NCBI GenBank assembly: GCA_947259685.1
Contig: CAMYNC010000006.1
Coordinates: forward strand, 1-49,803
Source: an uncultured Desulfuromonadales bacterium
GTDB taxonomy: Bacteria > Desulfobacterota > Desulfuromonadia > Desulfuromonadales > Geopsychrobacteraceae
Reading direction: 5' to 3'
Length of the DNA: 49,803 nt
Both the position numbers and the translations under genes were made by a program. The first letter of the stretch is position 1. Each line of letters starts with the position of its first letter. Below the pieces are notes generated by a model. It made no database searches. It was not told the origin of the DNA and worked only from the letters and a program-made list of their open reading frames with translations. Positions 41,412 to 49,255 of the stretch are shown here, piece by piece.

Positions 41412-43373
41412 CTACTTCTGCATCGAAATCTGCCGCCTGGCAATTTCGCAGGGGCCTGTGCGTCCCTTGACCCAATCAAACATTCGCTCGGCAACCATGG
41501 AAACCCCACCGGTCATTACCGCTACGCCTAAAGATGCCCCATCTTTGGCAATCGCGGTCGGACTTATACTCACTTTCGGATTAGCCAGGGACCCTCCAAC
41601 CTGCAAAAAGCCAGCAACTGACGAATTGGAACTTAGAAAAATCTGCAGCTGTTCGGTTTTGAGATCGATCGGGCCGCTCCCCAGGAGTTTCAGTTTGTCA
41701 GACTCGAAGGCAAGCCCCTTATCGGTGGTGGCAATACCGTCTTTAATGTCATAGTGCATGATAAAACACTTCACATTAACATCTGCCTTCTTTTTCTTGA
41801 TCAGCGGGTTCAATGTTTTTAAAATTTCTAAGGCCAGATTCCTGCCAATTAGATTGATATCATAGTGCAGCAGCCCGGTGCCGGTGAGCATACTCACCTG
41901 CCCATTCAGACCAGCCGCCAGCGCCCTGATCGAACCGCCCTGCCCGCTGAGCTTTATATCCATTTCCGTCTTACCACCACTGAAAATGTTTTCATGCGTG
42001 AGAGGCTGGAGCAACGCTTCCAAGTCGACCTGACGAGCATGTACGCTGGCAGAGACCTCGGCCGGGTCCAACTTGCTGTTGATGACTAGATCCGCAGTCA
42101 TCGAGCCACCTGCGGCCTCGGCCCGTGCATCCTTAATGGTGAGCAGTCCGTCCGCAAGCAGGAGTTTTAAATCCAGATTCTGTAGCGGCATACTGGAAAA
42201 GTCGACCTGAGCGGCGTTGAGTGAAATGTCCGCATCAAACACATTCAAAACGCCGAACGGCAGTGGTTCAGCGGAGAAAACACGCCCTGGCTGCTGATTT
42301 TCGATCTCTTTTGGAACAGCAGTTGGCGAATTCGAATCAGTTTCAAGGGCCGAACCTGAGGTACTTTCTGCCAGGGATATCCGTGTCGAAGTGAGTTGCG
42401 CAATAACTTTCGCCCTGCCACCTCCGGTATCTAAGGTCAAGGTACCTGAAATATCTGATGGACCGATCCTGGCCTTTAATTGTTCCACCCGATAGCCTGA
42501 CTTCTGATCCTGGATTTGACCGCTAGCTTCCAGCGGGCCGAGGGAGGGCAATTCACTGCCAGCAAGCCAGGAGATGCTCGAAGCCTTATCGGCTTTAAGA
42601 TTCAAGGCCAGATCCAACCCTTTTAAATCCATAGGTCGCTCGATGTTGCCTTTCCCGTGAAGCTGGAGTCCTGAGCTCTCAACGGTTAAATCAAGCCCAT
42701 AAGGTTTATTTTGTAAAAAACCGTGCGGAGCGTCTACGCTGCCCCGTACTTTGAAGGGAGTTTTTGCGTAACTGCCCTGCAGCTCAAGCTTTAGATTTTT
42801 ATTGGCTTCGCCAGCCTGTGCTGAAAGATGATCGATCTGCAGGCTGTAGCTTTGCTCGCTGCTCCCTTTTCGGTAGATGAGTTTGCCATTGCTGATCTTT
42901 ACTTTTTGCAAATGAAACGCCGGGATGTCAGGTTTATCCAGGCTGTGCGGCGCTGCCTTGGTCTGCGCGGCTGGTTTGTGGTCAAAGTCCCAATTGCTGC
43001 GCCCCTGAGGATTGGTCTCAATAATGATTTCGGGGTTGTCCAAGGTGACTTGGTCAATCGCGACAACTCCAGAGAAGAGGGACTGGATGTCGACTTGCAG
43101 TCTGAGACTGGCAGCGCGCAGCATCTGCGGCTGTTTAGCCCATTTTGCATTCGCAAAGCTGACATCCGTGATCGTTACCGCAGGATGAAGCGACAGAGCC
43201 ATTTGAACGTCGCCAACCTTGAGTTTACGCCCGGTGCTAGCTTCGACTTTCGTGATGACCACCTGCTTGAATTGATCCAGATGCTTTGCCAGGTAAACCG
43301 TTGCAGAGGCAATCAGAATCACACCCAGAACGATGAGTATCGCAATAAATTTTATGAACGATTTTTTAGCCAT
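41412..43373 (-). CDS. AsmA-family protein (shorter)
   Basis: 653 aa. Membrane helix at residues about 8-28 (KFIAILIVLGVILIASATVYLA), then the AsmA N-terminal segment GRKLKVGDVQMALSLHPAVTITDVSFANAKW, a single copy of the LPSLGPL repeat (about residue 275), and the AsmA_2 C-terminal domain ending in a predicted periplasmic region with GSLANPKVSISPTAIAKDG. It is probably an envelope lipid or outer-membrane assembly factor like the long protein at 23796-27569, but has only one of its repeat units and ordinary base composition, so it may be the native paralogue. Confidence 0.92.
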   Translation of the reverse strand: MAKKSFIKFIAILIVLGVILIASATVYLAKHLDQFKQVVITKVEASTGRKLKVGDVQMALSLHPAVTITDVSFANAKWAKQPQMLRAASLRLQVDIQSLFSGVVAIDQVTLDNPEIIIETNPQGRSNWDFDHKPAAQTKAAPHSLDKPDIPAFHLQKVKISNGKLIYRKGSSEQSYSLQIDHLSAQAGEANKNLKLELQGSYAKTPFKVRGSVDAPHGFLQNKPYGLDLTVESSGLQLHGKGNIERPMDLKGLDLALNLKADKASSISWLAGSELPSLGPLEASGQIQDQKSGYRVEQLKARIGPSDISGTLTLDTGGGRAKVIAQLTSTRISLAESTSGSALETDSNSPTAVPKEIENQQPGRVFSAEPLPFGVLNVFDADISLNAAQVDFSSMPLQNLDLKLLLADGLLTIKDARAEAAGGSMTADLVINSKLDPAEVSASVHARQVDLEALLQPLTHENIFSGGKTEMDIKLSGQGGSIRALAAGLNGQVSMLTGTGLLHYDINLIGRNLALEILKTLNPLIKKKKADVNVKCFIMHYDIKDGIATTDKGLAFESDKLKLLGSGPIDLKTEQLQIFLSSNSSVAGFLQVGGSLANPKVSISPTAIAKDGASLGVAVMTGGVSMVAERMFDWVKGRTGPCEIARRQISMQK

Positions 43374-43436
43374 GCACTCCCCATAGGGTCATCATCTGAC
43401 AAGAATTTGAGCTCACATTCTGATTTGGAAAGGTTG

Positions 43437-43469
43437 CAGTAGTTATCCGGATGTTCCGGATGACTACTG
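43437..43469. repeat. Dispersed palindrome, copy 2
   Basis: CAGTAGTTATCCGG pairs with CCGGATGACTACTG over 14 positions with one G-T wobble. The core matches copy 1 at 10010-10038, showing a repeat family. Confidence 0.7.
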
Positions 43470-43703
43470 AGTGGAGAAGAATACGTATCAACCGAATTCG
43501 CATCAGGGAGCCAGGCCTGGATCGAATTGCCCACCATATAGGTGCCGAATGGCTTAATTGTAGCATCGACTTTGGTCATAGGCACCTTGCCTTGTGTTAT
43601 TTATGAAACAACACGAGGCCTTGGGTTAAAACAAACATGGTGTTGTGATGTTGCATGACTTGACCCCAAGCGCTTTTAGAAAGTGACCTTTAGTACTTCC
43701 AAA

Positions 43704-43747
43704 ATATTAATTCATGTTGTTTGACTTGAAATTTCATGCTATTAATG
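43704..43747. promoter_or_regulatory. Candidate operator of the first hipBA locus
   Basis: A perfect 10-bp palindrome TGAAATTTCA (43727-43736) sits inside a wider imperfect dyad, with ATTAAT sequences about 30 bases apart as outer arms. It is about 80 bases before the HipB-like start. HipB-type proteins repress their own operon, so this is a reasonable binding site; the promoter itself is unclear. Confidence 0.35.
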
Positions 43748-43814
43748 GTCAGTTAATTGGGCATTATGTTATCTAGTGACTATTAAACCAACCATTACAC
43801 ATTAGATTCTGGTC

Positions 43815-44147
43815 ATGACAAAACAACGAACTTATTCTAAATACGCGCAAGAAGCCGCCACCCTGATGGGTGAGCAAATCAGACTGGGCCGCAAGCAGCG
43901 GAAATGGTCGGAAACAAGTCTGGCTGAACGAGCAGGGATTTCCAGAACGACACTGCAAAAGATTGAAAATGGTGAAATGAGCTGCGCCATCGGCCTGGTC
44001 TTTGAGGTGGCAACGCTGGTCGGCGTCAATCTGTTTGAGCATGACAAACTTCCACTTTCTAAGCACATAGAGCAGACAAGGGACAAGCTGGCCCTGCTCC
44101 CCCAACGAATTCGGGACAAAACAAAGGCGGTGGATGATGACTTCTAA
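43815..44147 (+). CDS. hipB: HipB-like antitoxin, XRE helix-turn-helix
   Basis: 110 aa. The helix-turn-helix covers residues about 20-75 (IRLGRKQRKWSETSLAERAG, then ISRTTLQKIENGEMSCAIGL). The gene overlaps the following hipA by 14 bases in another frame, the usual layout for this toxin-antitoxin type. It should repress the operon and neutralise HipA. Confidence 0.9.
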   Translation: MTKQRTYSKYAQEAATLMGEQIRLGRKQRKWSETSLAERAGISRTTLQKIENGEMSCAIGLVFEVATLVGVNLFEHDKLPLSKHIEQTRDKLALLPQRIRDKTKAVDDDF

Positions 44148-45417
44148 CGGAAGCAACAAGGAAGCCTTTGTCTGGATATGGCTACCGGATGAAACCGAAC
44201 CCGTGGTTGCGGGCCGGCTCGAAGCTGACAACGGACACATTCTATTTAACTATGGGAAGAGTTATCTTGAGCGGATTGGCGACACAAAGCCGGCGATTCC
44301 CATTTATGAGCCGGAGCTTCCATTGGAAGCCGGGGCCCTCCCCCTGCTTGAAGGGCTAAGCATGCCCGGATGTATCCGCGATGCTGCGCCCGATGCCTGG
44401 GGTCGGCGGGTGATTATCAACAAAATCCTGGGGTTAAAAGGGGCAGGTACAGATACGGCCGAACTTGACGAGTTAACCTATCTTTTGGAATCGGGGTCTG
44501 ACCGGATAGGAGCGTTAGACTTTCAACGTTCACCATCCGAATACGTCGCACGTCTGGCCAAAAACGCAAGTTTAGAAGAATTGCTCCAATCCGCCGAACG
44601 GGTTGAAAAGGGCGTCCCTCTGACTCAAGAACTGGACCAGGCACTCTTCCATGGCAGCTCGATTGGCGGGGCGCGCCCCAAAGCCTTGATCGAGGATAAA
44701 GGAATTAAATATGTCGCCAAATTTTCTTCCGGCAGCGATCTCTACAGCGTCATCAAGGCCGAGTTTATTGCCATGAGGTTGGCCGCTCTTGCAGGGCTTG
44801 ATGTTCCCTTAGTAAAATTGGTCAAAGTCGCCAGTAAGGATGTTTTGCTGATTGAACGTTTCGATCGCGAGAGCAACGACCAGGGCTGGTCACGCAAAGG
44901 CATGGTGTCTGCTCTCACTCTGTTTGGCCTTGATGAGATGATGGCGCGCTATGCCAGCTACGAAACTTTTGCAGAAATCATCCGGCATCGTTTTACTGAG
45001 CCGAAGAAGACGCTCAAAGAGCTGTTTTCACGCCTTGTTTTCAATATCCTGTGTGGCAATACGGATGACCATGCGCGCAATCATGCGGCCTTCTGGAATG
45101 GCCGGGAACTCACCCTGACCCCAGCCTACGATATCTGCCCACAGGGTCGGTCGGGCAATGAAGCCTCTCAGGCCATGCGGATCTCAGGTAACAACAATCT
45201 TAGTCAGCTGAAAAGCTGCCTTGTGGCGGCTCACCATTTCCTCATCTCACAAGACGAGGCACATGGTGTTTTCGAGTTTCAGGAAGGGGTTATTGAAAAA
45301 CATTGGGATGAAGTTTGCCAGGAAGCACAGCTCAGTGAGATTGATAACAAACTGCTCTGGAGACGGCAGTTTTTAAATCCGTTCTCGACTGAAAAATTTC
45401 TGACTCTGCGGGGTTAG
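44134..45417 (+). CDS. hipA: HipA-family kinase toxin
   Basis: 427 aa, the normal length for HipA, which phosphorylates a translation factor or tRNA synthetase and induces dormancy. Kinase landmarks: GGARPKALIED (substrate loop), the lysine in KYVAKFSS, catalytic CGNTDDHARNHAAFW, and the metal-binding segment LTPAYDICP. Stop codons of this gene and of the next HipA on the opposite strand overlap (TAG 45415-45417, TAA on minus at 45414-45416). Confidence 0.93.
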   Translation: MMTSNGSNKEAFVWIWLPDETEPVVAGRLEADNGHILFNYGKSYLERIGDTKPAIPIYEPELPLEAGALPLLEGLSMPGCIRDAAPDAWGRRVIINKILGLKGAGTDTAELDELTYLLESGSDRIGALDFQRSPSEYVARLAKNASLEELLQSAERVEKGVPLTQELDQALFHGSSIGGARPKALIEDKGIKYVAKFSSGSDLYSVIKAEFIAMRLAALAGLDVPLVKLVKVASKDVLLIERFDRESNDQGWSRKGMVSALTLFGLDEMMARYASYETFAEIIRHRFTEPKKTLKELFSRLVFNILCGNTDDHARNHAAFWNGRELTLTPAYDICPQGRSGNEASQAMRISGNNNLSQLKSCLVAAHHFLISQDEAHGVFEFQEGVIEKHWDEVCQEAQLSEIDNKLLWRRQFLNPFSTEKFLTLRG

Positions 45418-46607
45418 TTCGAAGAGAAGTCTTGAACACCCTCTTCCCAAATTGACATCATTCTCTCCCCCACCTCACGAAACTCAGGGTGATCTGCGAT
45501 ATAACCAGGAATCAACTGTCGCGTTTCCATGACAGCATCTGCCAACCGGGAGATCGTCTCAGCAATTTCATTTTTAGGCATGGATAAATATACTGTCGCG
45601 AACTTTTCGAGCACTTTACGGCTCCACCACTTTTTACTCCCTGAAAGAGAAAGAGCAGGAACATCGTGTTCAATATAAGCCGTTGTTGTGACAACATCAT
45701 ACACAGGTGCAATTGACACTTTCCCCCCTGGAGAGGCATATAAAACCCCAAAGTTTTTCAGGTGGGCATCTCCGTTTCTGACCATGGATGAAAGCACAAT
45801 CGTAGAAAAGAATTGTTGTCTCGCAACCGGCAAACATTCTCCAGAAACAAAACTCTTCAGACTTTTTGCAACCCGCTCATATGTTCCACGGTACTTCTGC
45901 GCTGTCCCAAGCGCCTGCAGACTGCACATATCTTCAAACCCTAAGAACCTGCCATCAGCGGTTTTGTCAAAGCGTTTCATAACAAAGATGCCGCCATTTT
46001 CAGCAAGATGAAACTCCGGGACGCTCAAGCCAGCGTTCCTTGCTGCCAACATACAAAAATATTCGTTTGCGGCCAGTTGCGGGTAATCAGCCCCCCAGGT
46101 TTTGACAATATAGCCACTGGAAGACAAGGTGCCGCTTTCAGTAGCATCAAGCAATACTTTGGGCTGTACGCCAGACACCCCTGAGCGGATTGCGTATCGT
46201 TCGATGAGTTCGTGAAATAGCTCCCGGGTATTGGGGTAAGTTAAGATGCTATCAAGTGACTCGTTTTCAAGATCGCCGCCTGGCAAACTTTCGTCATCCA
46301 GACTGAACCTATTTCTACCGATTTGATTCCCGCCGGTGACTTGAAGAATCGAAAGATCATCATCACCCAAGATCTTTGCGATAGCACGACGGATTGCCTC
46401 CAGCAGAGCACCTTCAGGCAAGTTCATTTGAAAAACTGGATGCAACTCGGGACTTACCCAGCTTTCCAACCTTATTGGCATTGTCAGAGAAACCGCTTCC
46501 TCTGCAGTTGAAGCGTAACCAAAGACATACTTTTTTCTCTCTGCCTGCGTCAAAGACCCGGACTTTATTCCATCAATCCACACTTTTAATGTTTTTGGAT
46601 CTCTCAT
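45414..46607 (-). CDS. Second HipA-family kinase
   Basis: 397 aa, only distantly related to the HipA on the left. The N-terminal Couple_hipA-like region is followed by SGVSGVQPKVLLD (substrate loop), the lysine in YIVKTW, catalytic RNGDAHLKNFGVLY and metal-binding APVYDVV. All kinase residues are present, so it looks active. Its ATG overlaps the antitoxin stop by 4 bases. Together with the plus-strand locus it forms a tail-to-tail pair of hipBA modules. Confidence 0.92.
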   Translation of the reverse strand: MRDPKTLKVWIDGIKSGSLTQAERKKYVFGYASTAEEAVSLTMPIRLESWVSPELHPVFQMNLPEGALLEAIRRAIAKILGDDDLSILQVTGGNQIGRNRFSLDDESLPGGDLENESLDSILTYPNTRELFHELIERYAIRSGVSGVQPKVLLDATESGTLSSSGYIVKTWGADYPQLAANEYFCMLAARNAGLSVPEFHLAENGGIFVMKRFDKTADGRFLGFEDMCSLQALGTAQKYRGTYERVAKSLKSFVSGECLPVARQQFFSTIVLSSMVRNGDAHLKNFGVLYASPGGKVSIAPVYDVVTTTAYIEHDVPALSLSGSKKWWSRKVLEKFATVYLSMPKNEIAETISRLADAVMETRQLIPGYIADHPEFREVGERMMSIWEEGVQDFSSN

Positions 46608-46849
46608 AACAAGTCGTCCTCCCGAAGTTCATCGAGAGTTGGTGGAGCCCCAGCCATTCGGACTCGAAGCTCAAGATCAAGGATTTCCAGAATCCGTATC
46701 AGCTTTCGAATGCCAACATCTTGAATGGTTCCATTCTCAATCTGACCAATTGTTGTTCTGCTCATCCCCAGCATACTCGCCAGCGTAGCCTGAGACATCT
46801 TGCGCTTATTCCGTTCCTGACGGATATGTTTGCCTATTTCAAACAACAT
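46604..46849 (-). CDS. HipB-like XRE antitoxin, probably leaderless
   Basis: 81 aa from ATG 46849. The helix-turn-helix spans about residues 6-62 (IRQERNKRKMSQATLASMLG, then MSRTTIGQIENGTIQ). An in-frame start at 46906 would put the operator and promoter inside the gene. No ribosome site precedes ATG 46849, but a sigma-70 promoter places transcription at or one base from the ATG, so the mRNA is predicted to be leaderless. It overlaps the hipA stop/start by 4 bases. Confidence 0.82.
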   Translation of the reverse strand: MLFEIGKHIRQERNKRKMSQATLASMLGMSRTTIGQIENGTIQDVGIRKLIRILEILDLELRVRMAGAPPTLDELREDDLL

Positions 46850-47109
46850 GAATGCATCATAAATGATGCATTCTGTAACGTCAAGACTGGTTTGCACTAC
46901 ATACAATGCATCTCAAGGGCATAGAGACTAAAAAGGAGCCAACGCAGAATTCAGAAAAAATCGTACGCGTGCTGACAACGCCAACGACCAGATAGCTGGA
47001 ACTGATTAACCAATGGGGCCGGATCGGCCTTTCTAAATATTTGATCGAACAAAATAACGTCCGAACTGAAGCAGGATAGAAATTTTGGATAGGGTAAAAT
47101 TGGCACCGA
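46850..47109. other. Space between the hipBA and ParDE-type loci
   Basis: 260 bases. Apart from the promoter and operator of the second hipBA locus I see nothing functional in it; the rest has no open frame with gene-like features. Confidence 0.4.
46851..46895 (-). promoter_or_regulatory. Promoter and operator of the second hipBA locus
   Basis: On the minus strand TTGACG (-35) and TATGAT (-10) are separated by exactly 17 bases; the next ATG begins 7 bases after the -10 box. A palindrome AATGCATCAT-AA-ATGATGCATT (46851-46872) covers the -10 box, with an extra ATGCAT half site at 46905. Binding there would block the promoter. Confidence 0.75.
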
Positions 47110-47385
47110 TTATCGTTCCTCGCGAGTATGCCATAGCCGTAGCACATAAATAATCGATTGCTGAATTTCGTAGCGCATTTCATAGTGCCCAACGAGAATT
47201 CGGCGGACTTCACGGGGATCAAATTCTTCAAGTCTTTCGCCAAGACGGCGGTTTGTCAGTAGTTTGGTTGGGGCTGCGGTCAGCATCCGGACTGCGCGAG
47301 CCGCAGCAGGTTTATCTACTGTGGCCAAAAACTCATGGAGTCGCGCCAGGTCGGATAGGGCCTTGCTTGTCCACTTCAATTCCAT
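47110..47385 (-). CDS. parE: ParE/RelE-superfamily toxin
   Basis: 91 aa with the compact RelE/ParE fold pattern: WTSKALSDLARLHEFL at the start, TNRRLGERLEEFDPREVRRI in the middle and YEIQQSIIYVLRLWHTREER at the end. The last segment matches ParE-type toxins (gyrase inhibitors), but RelE-type mRNA cleavage cannot be excluded. Its ATG overlaps the antitoxin stop by one base. Confidence 0.88.
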   Translation of the reverse strand: MELKWTSKALSDLARLHEFLATVDKPAAARAVRMLTAAPTKLLTNRRLGERLEEFDPREVRRILVGHYEMRYEIQQSIIYVLRLWHTREER

Positions 47386-47654
47386 CAGCGCGGCACATCC
47401 AAAGGATTGTCAGTATCAAGACTATCGGCCCAAGCCTGAATAGCCTGGTGGTCAATGACACGACCAGCATCCACATCAGCTAACGCCTCTCTTGTTAAGC
47501 GGCTGCGCTCCTCTTCTTGGTCGATCCATGCCGACAGGGCTTGCTTCATAATCCAGCCACGGGATCGTTCTAGCCGAGAAGCCATTTGATCGACTTTTTC
47601 TGCCATCTGTAATGGAATGTGTGCCGTCAGCACTTTAGTTTTTGCTTGCGCCAT
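47385..47654 (-). CDS. parD: ParD/CopG-type ribbon-helix-helix antitoxin
   Basis: 89 aa. The N-terminal ribbon-helix-helix (VLTAHIPLQMAEKVDQMASR, LERSRGWIMKQALSAWIDQE) binds DNA; the C-terminal acidic part (VIDHQAIQAWADSLDTDNP) should wrap the toxin. AGGAG lies six bases before the ATG. The perfect operator repeat just upstream is presumably its autoregulatory site. Confidence 0.9.
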   Translation of the reverse strand: MAQAKTKVLTAHIPLQMAEKVDQMASRLERSRGWIMKQALSAWIDQEEERSRLTREALADVDAGRVIDHQAIQAWADSLDTDNPLDVPR

Positions 47655-47670
47655 TGCTTTCTCCTGATTC

Positions 47671-47705
47671 GCTACATAGGCAATCGGGATGATTGCCTAT
47701 GTAGC
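47671..47705. promoter_or_regulatory. Operator of the ParDE-type locus
   Basis: GCTACATAGGCAATC and GATTGCCTATGTAGC are perfect 15-bp inverted arms around a 5-base spacer, 17 bases upstream of the parD start. It is a typical autoregulatory site for a ribbon-helix-helix antitoxin. Confidence 0.8.
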
Positions 47706-47829
47706 ATAGTGATTAGGTTTGATTATGTCAATTGACCCCGTCAGATTAGGCTACACCCTAAACGGATGTCAGTTTAAAGCCCATGACTTAAAGGTCATAG
47801 AGTTCAGGTCGATTGCTTGCCAACAGCAG

Positions 47830-47975
47830 GCCAATGCTGTCTACCAGGCATATGCGGAATGGGGTTGCCCTCTTAAGGAGCTTGGGAAGATTCTCGGAGT
47901 GCACTACACTGCGCATGGTTCAGCGGGAAGAGGTGGGAATATGTCGCTGCAAGACCTGCTCCCCAAGAGGTAATA
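47830..47975 (+). pseudogene. Fragment of a transposase C-terminus (RAYT-like)
   Basis: The reading frame encodes AVYQAYAEWGCPLKELGKILGVHYT, which looks like the C-terminal helix-turn-helix of REP-associated tyrosine transposases (usually followed by TVSR). After HYT the expected continuation appears only in another frame (TLRMVQREEVGICRCKT), so a frameshift is likely. No other transposase part is found to the left. The family assignment rests on this short stretch only. Confidence 0.4.
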
Positions 47976-48003
47976 ACTGGTTCAAGTCCAGCTCGGGGGA
48001 CCA
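47976..48003 (+). other. tRNA 3'-end-like sequence (probable att half-site)
   Basis: T-arm and acceptor-like bases: CTGG (47977-47980), loop TTCAAGT (47981-47987), CCAG (47988-47991), then 3' acceptor strand TCGGGGG, A and CCA (48001-48003). There is no matching 5' half upstream (no CCCCCGA-type start, no anticodon arm), so it is a fragment, not an intact gene. This is what remains at the far end of an element integrated into a tRNA 3' end. The tRNA identity is not resolved. Confidence 0.6.
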
Positions 48004-48014
48004 AAATTTAGAAG

Positions 48015-48043
48015 GCGTGATCCAGGCTGGGTCATGCTTTTTT
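48015..48043 (+). terminator. Strong rho-independent terminator after the tRNA fragment
   Basis: GCGTGATCCA and TGGGTCATGC form a 10-bp stem (two wobbles) with a 3-base loop, followed by six T. It lies 12 bases after the tRNA-like CCA, as expected for the original tRNA terminator. Confidence 0.85.
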
Positions 48044-48092
48044 GTCTTCTGACTGGCCTTCCTCGGTTTTTGGTCTATTTTTGTAATGGTGG

Positions 48093-48130
48093 AGCTTGTC
48101 ACATCAACGTAATGAAGCTTGTTGAATCAA
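48093..48130. promoter_or_regulatory. Direct-repeat operator candidate before the OYE gene
   Basis: AGCTTGTCACATCAA (48093-48107) and AGCTTGTTGAATCAA (48116-48130) are identical at 12 of 15 positions, 23 bases apart (about two DNA turns), and end 21 bases before the start codon. Within each, TTG and CAA form short dyads. This may be the binding site of a regulator encoded elsewhere. Confidence 0.4.
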
Positions 48131-48151
48131 GTTTTCGAGAAAGAGGCCCAT

Positions 48152-49255
48152 ATGTCTAAAGAACGAGATCTCCTGTATCGCTCCTTCACCCTTGGTGACC
48201 TCCAGCTACCCAATCGATTGCTGATGGCCCCGTTGACTCGGTCGCGCTCGAAACAGCCGGGGGATGTCCCGTGGGAAATCAATGCCACTTACTATGCGCA
48301 ACGGGCCGGTGCCGGGTTGATCTTTAGCGAAGCAACCCAAGTTTCACCGCAAGGCAAGGGCTATGCTTTTACCCCGGGGATCCACTCCGACGCCCAGGTT
48401 GAGGGGTGGCGCAAAGTCACCAAGGCGGTCCACGAGGCCGGTGGGAGGATTTATTTGCAACTCTGGCACGTCGGACGCATTTCCCGTCCCGAGCTGCAAC
48501 CGGATGGTCAGCAGCCAGTCGCCCCCTCGGCCATCAAACCGGAAGGAGCACAAACGTTCATCGATGGCCAATCCGGCCTGGTCGAAGTCCTGGAACCGCG
48601 GGCCCTCTCGGCTGAGGAGATCCCGGAAGTCGTCGAACAGTTCCGCCAAGGGGCAATCAATGCCAAGCAGGCCGGCTTCGACGGCGTTGAGATACACGGA
48701 GCCAATGGCTACTTGCTCGATCAGTTCATTCGCAGCGAGTCGAACCGGCGTAGTGATGAATATGGCGGCTCCATCGACAACCGCCTGCGCTTTCCCCTGA
48801 TGGTGGTCGATGCGGTGGTCGACGTCTGGGGCGTTGCGCGAACCGGGATCCGGATTTCACCGACAGGTACCTTCAATGACATGCATGACGATGATCCGGT
48901 GGCGACTTATGGCGCTTTCGCAAAACAACTCAACAACAAAGGGATTGCCTTTATCGAAGTGGTCGAGGACTCTTTCCAAGGGAATGCAGCGGATGGGCGG
49001 CCAGAAGCCGTGGTCCAGGCGATTCGAGAGAATTTCAAGGGCGCCTATATTGCCAACGGCAATTATTCCGCTGCAGAGGCACAGCAACGGATTGAGGCCG
49101 GAAAGTGTGATCTGGTGTCGTTCGGGCGTCTGTTTATCTCCAATCCCGATTTGCCCGAACGGTTCCGGAAAGGCGCACCACTCAACGAATACGACGAAGA
49201 CACGTTTTACGGTGGAGATGAGCATGGCTACACGGACTATCCAGCCCTCGATTAA
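48152..49255 (+). CDS. Old Yellow Enzyme-family alkene reductase (NemA-like)
   Basis: 367 aa. ATG 48152 follows an AAAGAGG site by five bases; an in-frame start at 48119 is less likely. It uses FMN and NAD(P)H to reduce activated alkenes, nitro compounds or quinones. Motifs: PNRLLMAPLTRSRS (FMN-binding N-terminus), GRIYLQLWHVGRIS, the catalytic and substrate-binding GVEIHGANGYLLDQFIRSES, and CDLVSFGRLFISNPDLPER near the end. It lies just outside the presumed island boundary and seems to be normal chromosome. Confidence 0.95.
   Translation: MSKERDLLYRSFTLGDLQLPNRLLMAPLTRSRSKQPGDVPWEINATYYAQRAGAGLIFSEATQVSPQGKGYAFTPGIHSDAQVEGWRKVTKAVHEAGGRIYLQLWHVGRISRPELQPDGQQPVAPSAIKPEGAQTFIDGQSGLVEVLEPRALSAEEIPEVVEQFRQGAINAKQAGFDGVEIHGANGYLLDQFIRSESNRRSDEYGGSIDNRLRFPLMVVDAVVDVWGVARTGIRISPTGTFNDMHDDDPVATYGAFAKQLNNKGIAFIEVVEDSFQGNAADGRPEAVVQAIRENFKGAYIANGNYSAAEAQQRIEAGKCDLVSFGRLFISNPDLPERFRKGAPLNEYDEDTFYGGDEHGYTDYPALD

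Larger units (their letters stand above)
43374..43814. other. Intergenic region before the first hipBA locus
   Basis: 440 bases with no convincing gene. It contains the dispersed palindrome at 43437-43469, and a dyad-rich AT stretch at 43704-43747 before the HipB-like gene. Confidence 0.45.

Noticed and set aside
43352..43585. Minus-strand open frame of 77 codons before the second AsmA gene
   Set aside because: It overlaps the AsmA start and runs straight through the dispersed palindrome; no ribosome site and no family resemblance.
47905..48003. Intact tRNA gene
   Set aside because: Only the T-arm, acceptor strand and CCA can be recognised; no D-arm, no 7-base anticodon loop with a 5-bp stem, and no matching 5' acceptor strand.
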